A stretch of 64,000 nt of DNA from Limonium bicolor (GCA_023374045.1 CM041776.1:140433296-140497295); one strand, 5' to 3'. Counted from the first letter of the stretch, positions 1 through 9,833 are shown. Numbers and translations: made by a program. Notes: generated by a model from the letters alone, not told the origin.

Positions 1-420
1 TAGAGCATTAGCCTGCTGCTAGTTCTAGCACCTGGTTAGGATTCGTTAGACTTAGCCGTTGACGAATTAATTATAGTTTCTGAGCTTATTGCAGAATTAG
101 GGAATAGTTTATTAATAGATTATATAGTGAAGATTTGCAGAACAATCCGGGGGGCTTCATTTTATTTAGAGTTTTACTATTTATTTATTTGTTTAGTTTA
201 TCTTATTGTTTTATTATTTTATCTTAGTTCGTTGAGTTATTCCTTTTATTAAATTAAGCAAAACCTGAAAAAGTGACGTTTCCTGCTTTCTTAGTTTAGT
301 TTCTCAGTTAGTAAATAAATTGTCAATTAAATGAACGAGGTCCCTGAGATCGACAATCCCTACTCAATTCACTATTCCGCAAAACGATAGGTACACTGCC
401 TAGGTAGAAGTATAGTAACA
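1..420 (+). mobile_element. Right-hand end of a nested LTR (Athila/Tat-like), left part outside window
   Basis: AT-rich non-coding sequence ending in GGTACACTGCC and then AGTATAGTAACA at position 420. The layout (a short GC-richer stretch, GGTACACTG, terminal AACA) matches the end of the Athila-like LTR that finishes at 28128, although the sequences differ. Immediately right, the integrase reading frame of element 1 resumes in the opposite orientation just after its D-R-L-T motif and then becomes unrecognisable. I read this as the 3' end of an LTR inserted into element 1's integrase. The LTR start and the second target-site copy lie outside the window, so solo LTR versus full element cannot be decided. 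Confidence 0.5.
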
Positions 421-2846
421 CATATTTCTGCTAACAGTCAGTCGGTCAACAACAACCCAAATCATATTTAGACCTCCCCTTGTAGGCGGAAGCCCTACTA
501 CGAAGTCCATAGAAATATCATAGAACTTCCACTCAGGCACTGGCTTTGGCTGTACCATACCACCAGGCCGTCGGTGCTCAAACTTGACCTTCTGACAAGT
601 GAGACACCTCAACACATAATCACTTACATCTTTTTTCATTCCAGTCCACCAAAAATATCTTTTCATACCCTTATACATCTTTGAAGCTCCGGGGTGAATT
701 GAAGTAGTAGAACAGTGGGATTCACTCAATATGCGCTCTTTCAACTCAGCGCTACTCCTCGGTATACACAGTCGGCCATTAAGCCTAATCAGGTCATCAT
801 CGTGGAGTCTGAAGTCGTACTTCTGACCCTCGAATGTGCCATCAATAAGCTTCTGCCTGATATCCAACATATACTGATTTGTCATCTGAGCACTCCGCAC
901 CTCTTCAACCAAGCCAGTATGAGAGACTAGCGAATGGAGAGAGTGTGCTCGGCGACTCAATGCGTCAGCTACCACATTTGCCTTACCCTCTTTGTACTGT
1001 AGATTAATGTCGTAGTCGTTTAGAAACTCAACCCAACTTCTTTGTCTCATGTTCAAAACCTTCTGAGTGAACAAGTACTTTAAACTCTTGTGGTACGAAT
1101 AAATTGTCACACTTACCCCATACAAATAATGTCACCATATCTTCAGTGCAAAAACAATGGCACCCAATTCTAAGTCGTGGGTAGGGTAGTTCTCCTCATG
1201 CTTCTTCAGCTGTCGGGAGGCGTAAGCTACGACCTTCCCGTGTTGCATCAACACACAACCCATACCTCTGCCAGATGCGTCGCAATAGACCTCAAAACCA
1301 TCTAGACCATTTGGTATAGTCAGGACTGGTGCAGATGTCAGAGCATCCTTGAGACTCTGAAAAGAACTCTCACAGTCGACTGTCCACTCGAATGGTGCAT
1401 CCTTTTTCATCAAAGAAGTCATCGGCTTCGAGACACTGGAGAAGTCCTTCACAAACCTCCTATTATAACCTGCCAGACCGAGGAAGCTCCTGATATCGGT
1501 AACTGTTTTCGGCCTAGGCCAGGTGCGCACTGCATCAATCTTTGCCGGATCAACAGCGATCCCAGTCTCAGAAATCACATGACCAAGAAAGGATACTTGG
1601 TTCAACCAAAATTTGCACTTTGAAAATTTCGCATACAACTGATTCTTTCTCAATGTTTGTAACACATTTCTCAGGTGGCTTTCATGCTCACCTCTCGATT
1701 TCGAATACACAAGAATATCGTCAATGAAGATTACCACAGACTTGTCCAACTGATCTTGGAACAAGCGGTTCATTAAATCCATGAACTTAGCTGGTGCATT
1801 GGATAACCCAAACGGCATAACCGTAAACTCATAATGTCCATACCTTGTTTTGAATGCTGTCTTCTCAATATCACTGTCACGGATAGCAATCTGATGGTAT
1901 CCAGATCGTAGATCTATCTTGGAGAATACTGATGCACCCCTCAACTGATCAAATAAATCGTCGATGCGTGGTAAAGGGTAACGGTTCTTCACCGTAACTG
2001 CATTCAGTTCTCGATAGTCAATACACAGGCGGAAACTACCGTCCTTCTTCTTCACAAATAGGACCGGTGCTCCCCATGGTGAAACGCTAGGGCGGATAAA
2101 TCCCTTGTCGAGTAGGTCTCTCAGCTGCTCCTTGAGCTCTGTCATCTCTGCTGGAGCCATACGATAGGGCGCCTTCGCAATTGGTCCGGTGCCCGGAACC
2201 AATTCAATCTCAAACTCCACTTCCCGTGCTGGCGGCATGCCCGGCAGTTCCTTAGGAAATACATCAGGAAACTCCGACACTACCGGCACATCTGGGCAAA
2301 ACTCTGGATCTCTCTCTATGTCCTGGACATAGTAGAGGTATACATCACTCCCTCGTCGTAGTTCACGACACATAGCCATGGCGGTGATGATCTGAGTCGA
2401 AGGCTCCCTGGGCCTCTGGCGGTAAGATATAGTAACCCCAGACGGACTCCAAAGAAGCAGTCGATGCTCGGCACATAGGATTCTACCCTTGTACCGCTCC
2501 AACCAGTTCATCCCGACAATCACATCAAAGCCAAGTCCGTCGAACTCTATCAAGTCGATCGGAAATTCTTCACCTCTGATTCTCACAACAACATCTCGGT
2601 GGTAGCGGGTACACCTGATCCGCTCTTTCGACGGGAGAGTGACTAGGAAGTCTGGCATCTCATCACCGTCTAACCCCAGCCTCTTCGCAAAAGATAGCGA
2701 GATAAATGTATGAGAGGCTCCAGAGTCGAACAAGATCGAAGCGTCCACGCCATTGACTGGAAAGGTACCGGTGAGGATTATGCCGCTCTTGCCGGCTTCT
2801 GCCTCATTGCAGACACTCAGTGTACCTCCCGTTCCGAGAGCACAGC
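421..2846 (-). pseudogene. pol: pol of element 1: protease, reverse transcriptase, RNase H, start of integrase
   Basis: The frame opens at the inferred acceptor (2846). Numbering from the GTG at 2748: aspartic protease D-S-G at 8-10 with G-M-N-W-L near 79-83; RT with the L-C-I-D-Y-R-E-L block around 241-248, K-I-D-L around 277-280 and the catalytic F-I-D-D at 341-344; RNase H beginning with V-Y-C-D-A-S near 487-492. One in-frame TGA (1134-1132) follows A-L-K-I-W, where a single C-to-T change in an Arg codon would explain it. The same frame then continues through RNase H and the integrase HHCC zinc motif (H-P-G-A-S-K ... C-L-T-C-Q) to D-R-L-T near 430, where an LTR interrupts it. The usual Asp in the RNase H S-D-H-K-S motif is Tyr here (S-Y-H-K-S). 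Dead copy, otherwise well preserved. Confidence 0.9.
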
Positions 2847-2911
2847 CTAATTCATTGGCAAACTAATAAGTATTGGGCAACAACACGGTTGATATACTTC
2901 AACAACTTCAC

Positions 2912-3026
2912 TTTATTCATTAACACACTCTTTTTACATTATACATTGGTTTACACTGTTGACATAGCTAACACATATATAATATCCTTGACATACACTG
3001 GCTTAATACATTACACAATTATACAA
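2912..3026 (-). promoter_or_regulatory. Possible poly(A) signal block after the AlkB stop, element 1
   Basis: Just after the AlkB stop the minus strand reads TTGTAT (3026-3021) and, about 105 nt later, AATGAATAAA with AATAAA at 2917-2912. This resembles a plant far-upstream plus near-upstream polyadenylation pair. Element 2 has the same CCTTGTATAAT block and an AAATAAG hexamer in the equivalent place. It could end a short Gag-AlkB transcript before pol. This is motif evidence only. Confidence 0.4.
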
Positions 3027-3030
3027 GGCT

Positions 3031-3734
3031 TTAAAACTTTCTGAAGGTTAAATTCAAACGTCCGGGTTTCATGTGTGTGGCTTTGATCACTGCCGACGGT
3101 GCGGTATTCAGTTTGATCTTCCTGATGCCATGATATAGCATCCTTGACTGCCCACCCATGATTAACACGTCTCCTGATTTTAGTACTAACTTCTTTGCGA
3201 GATCAGCACGCTTCTGCTCGCCATAAATAAACACTGCGGTCTTAGAAGACTCGGGTGACTCGTCCTTATCTTGGTGTAAACCTAATCGTCCACCTTTCTG
3301 GTAGAAGTTCACAATACACAAATCTGCCTTAACACTTGGAATTGTATCTGTTTCAACTTCCTGAGCAATTCCCACGGCGTGGTTAACGACCGCAAGGAAC
3401 TCCTCAAGTATCATCGGTATAGTTGCTCCGTCTTCAACTCGCACTTCTTGATATGTCTTGGTGTAAGGGTTCCAGTCCTTACCCATGCACATCATCTTCA
3501 ATTTCATTCTTGATCCGCTCGGGTATTCAGGTGTGTAGAAACCTCCAGGTGTTGCTCCAAGTTCATTGCATCGTCTAATGATATGAACTTGTGCTTCCGG
3601 TGTCAGGTATCCATTTAAGAGTATCATACCTGGCTGGATAACCTGACATTGCTCCATTGGAAAGTCGGTGATGTTGATGGTGGTTTCTTCAGGGTTTGGT
3701 GTGGGTGGGATTGGATAACATATATTGAAGGTTC
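3031..3734 (-). CDS. AlkB-family Fe(II)/2-oxoglutarate dioxygenase exon carried by element 1
   Basis: Open from the inferred acceptor at 3734 (F-N-I-C-Y-P, then a Pro/Thr linker) to TAA at 3031; the first ATG is at 3657. Numbered from that Met (208 aa): N-F-Y at 117-119, iron ligands H128 and D130 (H-Q-D-K-D-E), distal His 176 (Y-H-G-I), and the AlkB signature R200-x-N202-x-T204-x-R206 at the C terminus. AlkB enzymes oxidatively remove methyl groups from nucleic-acid bases. From memory it looks closest to the plant ALKBH1 group. Compared with element 2 it lacks 12 residues just after H-Q-D-K-D-E, where the core strand P-V-V-S-F-S-I-G should lie, so activity is doubtful. It lies between nucleocapsid and protease on the coding strand, not as an intron-containing host gene. 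Confidence 0.88.
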
Positions 3735-4218
3735 CTTTAAGTTTAGAGTTACCTAATTAGGTGACTTTCACACTATACTTTAACTCTTTAGTCACATAAT
3801 AATACACTTGGACTCACTAATACACACATGCATGAAATGCGGTACATATGCAATCACTTATTTCATTCAACAGTTTAGGCGGTACCTGGTCTAGAAGAGG
3901 GCCCTGGCGCCTCTGACCGGTCCACCACATGCAAGGTGGCCTTGCTAGGTCCTGACCCCTTCCCCTTTTGGGAATCAGTGTGCCTCTGATCCGTGGGTGG
4001 CTGGTTAGCCGTCTTCGGGCCATCAATAGTCGTTGTGGTCTTACCCTTCCACTGCCCCTTGGGCTTGTTGACTCTGCTGTTGGGGTTCCGATAACACTCG
4101 TAGTCATGGTGACCCCACTTCTCGCAGTAACGACACTGCACGTCGTTTCCCTTGCAGTCCTTGCTGGGGTGGTCTCCATTACACCACTTACAGTAGTAGT
4201 GGCGCTCCGGTCCAGAGC

Positions 4219-4310
4219 CTGTGCTAGCTGCTATCACAGTACACAATCAATACTTATTTCACAACTTAACATCACACACTTCAACTTGTCACACATGATT
4301 AAATAATTAC
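4219..4310 (-). other. Inferred gag intron 2, element 1 (92 nt)
   Basis: Donor CCAAAGG|GTAATTA after Y-P-P-K-G; acceptor GCACAG|GCTCTGG before S-G-P-E-R-H leading to the first zinc knuckle. This is a phase-1 intron, and splicing keeps the frame. Element 2 has a phase-1 intron at the identical position (45007-45088), also between P-P-K-G and S-A-P-Q-R-H. Confidence 0.75.
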
Positions 4311-4569
4311 CCTTTGGTGGGTAAGAACGTAGGGGCTTCGCCGCATAAGCATATGTGAGCTTCAATGGCTCCTCAGCTGTGGTGGTCTGGGCTTGGCCCT
4401 TGTCACCCTGGTGCTGACTCTTCTGGGGCTGGGGATAAGGCATCTTCTTCTTTCCTCCCCCGTACCCCTGCGGACTCTGGCCCTCGCTCGTGGCCTTGCG
4501 CTTGTGCGCATTCTCCTCGTCCCTCAGACGGACGGTAATCTCAACCTTAGCAGCGGCATGGTAGCACTC

Positions 4570-4668
4570 CTGGATTTAGGATGTCATCATGCCCCACAAA
4601 ACATACTCACAAACTCATTAATACTCACTTATGGATTACCTTATTCATATCACACTTCATTTAATTAC
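4570..4668 (-). other. Inferred gag intron 1, element 1 (99 nt)
   Basis: On the minus strand the donor is TTGCAG|GTAATTAA and the acceptor AAATCCAG|GAGTGC. The sequence between is AT-rich with stops, and E-C-Y coding resumes immediately after. Element 2 has an intron at the same protein position (45437-45514), followed by the same E-C-Y residues, with an unrelated intron sequence. Confidence 0.65.
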
Positions 4669-5521
4669 CTGCAAGTAGTATACTCAACTGGCCCCATCCC
4701 ATATGAAGACGGTGGCTGAGACCGTTGTAGAAACGGTTTACCAGCACCCGTTCGAGTATCCCAGGTCCGGTAACAGGTGGATAGACCAGTGAATGCAGTA
4801 TAGTACTCATCAACCGACACCTTGTCCCCCTGCCTCAACAATCCAGCTCCAGCGCTTAGCCTCCTGAACATGCACAGGGTAGTACTTGGCTCGCAGCAGA
4901 GCCGTGTACTCCCTCCAACCAAACTGAGGATCCGCCATCCGGTCCTCTCTAACAAGCTTCCACCAACTCTGTGCCGAACCCTTCAGGTAGTAAGCGGCAA
5001 GATGGACCTTGGCCCCAGCAGGCACATCCAAGGTCTCGTAGGCGGTCTCCAACTCAGAGATGTACGCCTCCAGCTTACGTGGGTCGGTCTCCCCCATGGA
5101 ACGACGGGGTCTCAAGTCTGCCAATGCCTTGACCCAGTTGGTCTCTCGTGGCGGTGGCGGTGGTGGTTGAACTTCGGGCTGTTGCCCCTGCTGAATTGCA
5201 GCTACAAGTTGTGGGACCATTTGGGCTACGGCGGCCGCTACAGCTTCGGCCATAACCTGAGCCGTAGTATTCTCGCCCTGGTCATCCGTATCTCCAGTAC
5301 CGCTTCCGCGGCCTCTACCTCTCGGTCAACCTGACATCTGAATTCACACGAACATTATTAGCATTATGCTTACATACTTATCGGTTCCAACGGTTATAAC
5401 GTTTCCCGACAATAAGGTATCTCCACACTTAGTTAGTGGTTAACCTTTCCATAACTGCTCACTTAGGTAACTGTAGTTAGGTTTCCTAACTCGGTATATT
5501 CCTAAGCTCGGTATTCTAGTC

Positions 5522-5554
5522 ATCAGAGCGATACTTCGCTCTGATACCACTTTT
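5522..5554 (-). promoter_or_regulatory. Primer-binding site within a 9-bp hairpin, element 1
   Basis: TGGTATCAGAGC (minus strand, 5549-5538) is the usual plant initiator tRNA-Met primer-binding site, five bases inside the LTR end. Its last nine bases ATCAGAGCG (5545-5537) are followed after a 6-nt loop by the exact complement (5530-5522). Elements B and 2 have the same hairpin, and element C an imperfect one. Confidence 0.85.
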
Positions 5555-6960
5555 TGTAACACCCCTACTACACACTTACTATAAACTGGAGTCGCAGCGG
5601 AAAAAAAACAACTAAATAATAAATAAACGATTGGTGCTACAACGCCGTCAACCACCCACGTGGTTAACAAGGCTAAATAAATACAAGTGTATCGGTCTGA
5701 TGATCAGACTCCCGAGCATAGAACTAATAACCGCATATACATAAACACAATACCGAGTATTTACTTACATCCTTCACTGTAAACCATCACTGTAAACTGT
5801 TCACAACAAAAATACATAACGCCACGGGAGCACAGGCACATCCCGGGCCCAACATCCAAAAATAAACAAAGTACATCTGCAGCCTAGAATCTAGAGCCAC
5901 TCTGCTTCCTCGATCCTCATCCTGCAGTAAAAAAAATGGAGCCCCCGAGGGGGTCAGCAACCCTTGGCTGGTATGGTTAACGCGCAACCCATCGGCTACC
6001 GGGATACGCGTAACTACTTGTCATGATAACATGGCATTCATTTAAACATAACATAACATAACATAATATGTGGCATAGCATCGTTATTGCATAGCACAAC
6101 ATCACATACACAGTGGATACTCTTTCCACAATAACAAACCAAGAAGGTTAAACAACAAAAAAGCCTAGAGAATGATTCACTCTCATGTTAAGCTCGTTAC
6201 ACACACTCATTACCGTTCTGTTATTCGAACGAGTAACTTAAGTCACAGATGGTTCGGATATAGTGACCCGAACACACCACACAAACACATGTTCCCACTA
6301 AACCGATCATAAGTCAGAATAGGTAAGCTTTGGAGGAAGCTAGCGGGAGATCGAACACCAAACTAAGGAGAACAATCTTAGCAACATAAGAGTCAAATCT
6401 GATTCAGATATCTACTCTTAACTTACATGCATGACCGGACAACCGGATTCCTCACTTCCCAGTTAGCACTTGTTAGAAGTTCATGGTGGAACTTAACAAA
6501 CAATACACAACAGGTGGTAAGTCATGTTAGACACACACAAGGGAAATGAGTCACATCATAACATCACAATAATATGAACAACGGTAAACTCATTACATGT
6601 TTAAGTCTTATAAAGTCGTAACACACAGAAAAACAAACAACACACAAGCCGGTGTAAACCGGTAGGCAACAGACTGCAAGAAAACCATACCTTGGTCCTT
6701 GCTTCGATTTGTTTCCACCGTAGGTCACCCCTATACATGATTAATAACGTCGGTTAATTAAACGTACTAGTTTGTCAGTAGCTCATCACTTTACGTTTCT
6801 AGTTATTTTACTTTCACACTTCTTATTACTTCTCACCATTTTAATTGCCATTATAACACTCCTAACATGTCTTAATTAACCTCATATCATCATTACTTAC
6901 TAATCACCATTTTTAGACATCGTTTTCTACCTTAAAACAAAGTTTTTGGTCCATATAGTG

Positions 6961-7215
6961 GCCTGTCCGAACTTGTGTCCGGACTTCCCAAGTTCGGACA
7001 CAAGTCGAGGCTCAAAACTGAAAACAGACGCCTGTCCGAACTTGTGTCCGGACTTCGGAAGTTCGGACATGGGTCGAGAAAATTTCAAAGTAGAAGCAGG
7101 TACGTCCGAACTTGTGTCCGGACTTCCCAAGGTCGGACACAAGCCGAGACTCTGAAAATTTTTACGTAACAGGGCCTGTCCGAACGTCCATGTCCGGACG
7201 GATGTTCAGACAAGG
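6961..7215. repeat. Tandem array of about four hairpin units in LTR-A
   Basis: Units begin near 6961, 7030, 7103 and 7174, so the period is about 69-73 nt. Each has inverted arms such as GTCCGAACTT ... AAGTTCGGAC, separated by AT-rich spacers. The fourth unit is diverged. GC content stands out from the surrounding LTR. Confidence 0.85.
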
Positions 7216-8845
7216 CAAAACACTCATTTTCTAAGCCTTTAAACACTTAACCAATTTTCACCAAACTTCTCTAAACCCTCATAATGTTTTCTAACATCAG
7301 TTGGTACACTCACACCATCATACAACATCCATAAAACTCATTTATAATTCCTTAAGCCTTTACTCATTTCTACCCAAAATTCCTAACAGTTACAATGTTT
7401 TCTCCTAGGTCTCTAAGTGGTGTTTCATTCCTAAGATGATCACTTATGCCAAAATACTCCCTCACCACAACAACATCATCTCCTCAGCATCTATTCTCCC
7501 AACTAACACCTTATGTCATTCTTGAAATCCTTTTTCAAGTTTACACTTTCTCCTTGTTCACCAAAGTTTGAATAAATCTTAACACAAGTCTAAATGACTT
7601 TGGTGTATCCCAAAATATTCATTTGCATTATAAAATCCTCTAGAACATTGCCTAGGCCCTTTTTACATCTTTAAACACCTTAATGCACTCTTCTTCCACT
7701 AGTTGAACACTTAGCCATTCTAAACATTTCCTAACTTACCAACTCATTTTAAACCCTTAGAACTTCTTATTTATTACCTAAATTTTGACATGAACTCTCC
7801 TAGAACATTACTAAACCAAAACACATTCTTTCCATCATTGAACAACCAAGAACACTAAAATCCATCAAACACATTCTTATACATAAACTTCACACATTTA
7901 GCACTACATCACAATATAGTGCATAATTTAAATTGCATGGCACTTAGGCCCTTTATAACATGGCGCTTAGACCCTTAAGATGCTTAAACCTTAAACACTG
8001 AATTTCCCACATTATATTTGCCTTTGACCTGCAAATACACTCAACAATACATATGCCTTTTACTAAGCCTTGAGAACATTTTACTAAGTCATTCACCATT
8101 GGCTCCTTAGATCATTTTAATAAGCAACATAAGCTCATTTCTCCTAAGACTTTAAACCACATTAGGTTAGCACATTTACCTCTTTTCCTCACAAACTTCT
8201 TTCTTGTTTCCTTGTTTAAAATCGGCAAGGCTTTTGATTGTTTGTCAACTTCTAAACATTATACAAACAACATAATGAGTATTCAAGCTTTAAGCTTCAT
8301 CTCATTGTAAACCCTAGATTGTACATTGTTTCAAAAGCATTAAGATAATTGTTTTACCTTTGAACTTGAAGAGAGTTTGAATATCTATCAAGAGAGGACA
8401 CCACCTAGTCCATGAAAGGTTGGAATGAAGCTAGAACAAAGCAATAAGGACTCCATTAAGAGTGATTTTCGGTCAAGATAAAAACATGGAGGAAACATCA
8501 TTTTTCTTTGAGATTCCTTACCTAGAAGCAAAGGAGATCAATATATGTAGAAATATAAGCTCAAGCTCCTTCAATGGTGGAACTCCATGGCACCGAAATG
8601 GTGGTCTTGAAGTTTTGAGAAGGTAGGAATGAAGAGCTTGATGAGAGGAAGAGAATGGTGGTGTTTGTTTTTGATTTGGTTAAGTGAGCTAGGAATTACA
8701 AGAGGTCAAAGATGGAGTTTGTGTAGTACTATTGCAAATCGTGAATGGAAGAAAGAAGAGAGGTTGAAGAAGACTTGGAACCGTGGGAAATGAAGAAGGG
8801 AAATGAGAGAATGAGATAAGTGAGTTTGTTTTGCTTTTTAGAAGA

Positions 8846-8853
8846 TATTTATA
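8846..8853 (-). promoter_or_regulatory. Probable TATA box of LTR-A
   Basis: TATAAATA on the minus strand, followed about 30-60 nt downstream by a pyrimidine-rich CTCATTCTCTC tract typical of plant transcript starts. LTR-B has a degraded copy (ACATAATATC) at the equivalent place. If used, the RNA leader before the primer-binding site would be about 3.2 kb and would contain the hairpin array. Confidence 0.5.
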
Positions 8854-9796
8854 CCTTAAAGCAAATAGTTACTTAAGAGTCATCTTTATTTACTTAACAA
8901 GTTACAAGAGTGGTGAGTCACCACACTTAAAAATCTGCCCCTATTATTATAACAAGGGTATTTTAGTCTTTGATGACTCATTTAATTACTTATAACAACA
9001 TATGTTACAAACTAGCTTATTAAAGTTACTATTCATAAAACAAGGCACATAGAAGTGAAATTTTTTATTTCCCATTGATATAGACTTCCAAATGTGATAC
9101 TATATAGTACACATGTTAATTAAATAGTAATGATGGACATTTAGCCATTCAAAACTCATTTACAAGACAATTTTTCAAAAATGTGCTTTAAGACTCCTTA
9201 AAGCATATTTTGTGTTTTAACTTGTTTTCAAGCTTGGTTTTCTTTGGTAATTGGTTTAATATGTTCATTAGTATATAAATAAGGTCTTGAAAAGTTCATT
9301 AGGTCTTAACCAAGCTTATTCCAAGCATAGAGCATATTTTGGCCTTTATTGACCTTAAAGCACATTTTGTGTTTCCTATGATTTAAATTGCTTACAAATG
9401 TTTCTAAGACTCTTTTTAGTCTCACCATACCTTATTTTAGTGTTTAAACAACATAACTAGGTTTGGGGTATTTCACAAGCTTAGAGCACATTTTTGCTCA
9501 TATTGACTTTAAGGTATCTTCTTGTGCTTTATTTGGTTTAATTGTCTACCTAGGTTTCCTAAGGACTTAATTAGCCTTATTAAATCATAATTGAATATTA
9601 TTAAGTCTTGGTAGGCTCTTTGGGTCCTAACCAAGTTCACTCCAAACTTAGAGCATGTTTTTGCTCAACTGTATCTTAGTGCTCTATTGCATTTTACTAT
9701 GGTTTAAATTGTTCACTGATGTTTCTAAGGCACTTTTTAGCCTTTACATACCATAGTTTAAATGTTTAACAACATCTCAAGGTTTGGGGTATTTCA

Positions 9797-9833
9797 ATCT
9801 ACCCCCCTTAAAAGAACTTCGTCCTCGAAGTTC
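9797..9833 (-). promoter_or_regulatory. Polypurine tract with adjacent 8-bp hairpin, element B (LTR edge)
   Basis: Minus strand: a hairpin with stem GAACTTCG/CGAAGTTC and a 4-nt loop (9833-9814), then TTTTAAGGGGGGTAGAT running into the LTR start TGAAATACCCC. This is the expected plus-strand primer site. Confidence 0.8.

Larger units (their letters stand above)
2847..3895 (-). other. Alternative splice unit: one donor, two same-phase acceptors around the AlkB exon
   Basis: The donor at the end of the zinc-knuckle exon is AGACCAG|GTACCG (intron starts at 3895, one-nucleotide codon overhang). Acceptor 1 is CTTAAAG|GAACC at 3735, opening the AlkB exon. Acceptor 2 is GAATTAG|GCTGTG at 2847, opening protease. 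Each acceptor is followed by two nucleotides before the first full codon, so either junction creates a Gly codon and stays in frame. Using acceptor 1 gives a 161-nt intron and Gag-AlkB ending at the TAA at 3031. Using acceptor 2 skips AlkB and gives Gag-PR-RT. Element 2 has the same layout. Splicing itself is inferred, not observed. Confidence 0.6.
3896..5337 (-). pseudogene. gag: gag of element 1 (three inferred exons, frameshifted)
   Basis: Encodes the capsid/nucleocapsid polyprotein that packages element RNA. The ATG at 5337-5335 begins M-S-G then TGA (5328-5326) and P-R-G-R-G-R. Element 2 gag starts with a similar Gly/Arg-rich leader, so this TGA is probably a decayed Arg codon; the next ATG is at 5253. 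Exon 1 (5337-4669) carries the Retrotrans_gag core, including a Y-Y-L-K-G motif and the tryptophan pair in A-Q-S-W-W, but needs two frame changes around 4840 and 4750. Exon 2 (4569-4311) is a charged Lys/Gln linker. Exon 3 (4218-3896) has two zinc knuckles, CX2CX3HX4C and CX2CX4HX4C. Short GT-AG introns separate the exons. The boundaries are inferred and supported by matching positions in element 2. Confidence 0.75.
421..5554 (-). mobile_element. Element 1: AlkB-bearing Ty3/gypsy chromovirus, internal region (left part missing)
   Basis: Read on the minus strand the order is primer-binding site (5538-5549), gag with two zinc knuckles, an AlkB-type exon (3734-3031), protease, reverse transcriptase, RNase H and the start of integrase. 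The gag-PR-RT-RH-IN order defines Ty3/gypsy. Close similarity to element 2, which retains a chromodomain, places it among chromoviruses, probably Tekay/Del. It is truncated at 421 by the LTR on its left, so the integrase core, chromodomain and 3' LTR are not visible. Its 5' LTR is 5555-9796. It is defective: TGA at gag codon 4, frameshifts in gag, TGA in RNase H. Confidence 0.9.
5555..9796 (-). mobile_element. LTR-A, 4.2 kb LTR shared by element 1 and element B
   Basis: On the plus strand it runs from TGTAACACCCC to GGGGTATTTCA; on the coding strand, TGAAATACCCC to GGGGTGTTACA. It abuts the element 1 primer-binding site on the left and a polypurine tract of element B on the right, so it serves as 5' LTR of one and 3' LTR of the other. 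Its right 0.9 kb is nearly identical to the right end of LTR-B, and similarity persists back to about 7.8 kb. Its left 1.8 kb is clearly different from LTR-B. It contains a TATA box and an array of hairpin units and has no coding capacity. The mosaic pattern suggests LTR-LTR recombination. Confidence 0.85.

Noticed and set aside
3031..3734. AlkB ORF as an ordinary host gene or retrocopy caught between elements
   Set aside because: It lies on the coding strand between zinc knuckles and protease in two diverged elements, with matching splice-site phase, so it belongs to the retrotransposon.
3968..4306. Plus-strand ORF opposite the zinc-knuckle exon
   Set aside because: Shadow of gag: the opposite strand has two intact zinc knuckles.
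6946..7169. Repeat-containing ORFs in LTR-A
   Set aside because: Same cause: the 69-73 nt hairpin units.
6961..7215. CRISPR array
   Set aside because: Short period and internal inverted repeats, in a eukaryotic LTR, with degenerate repeats and similar spacers; no cas genes.
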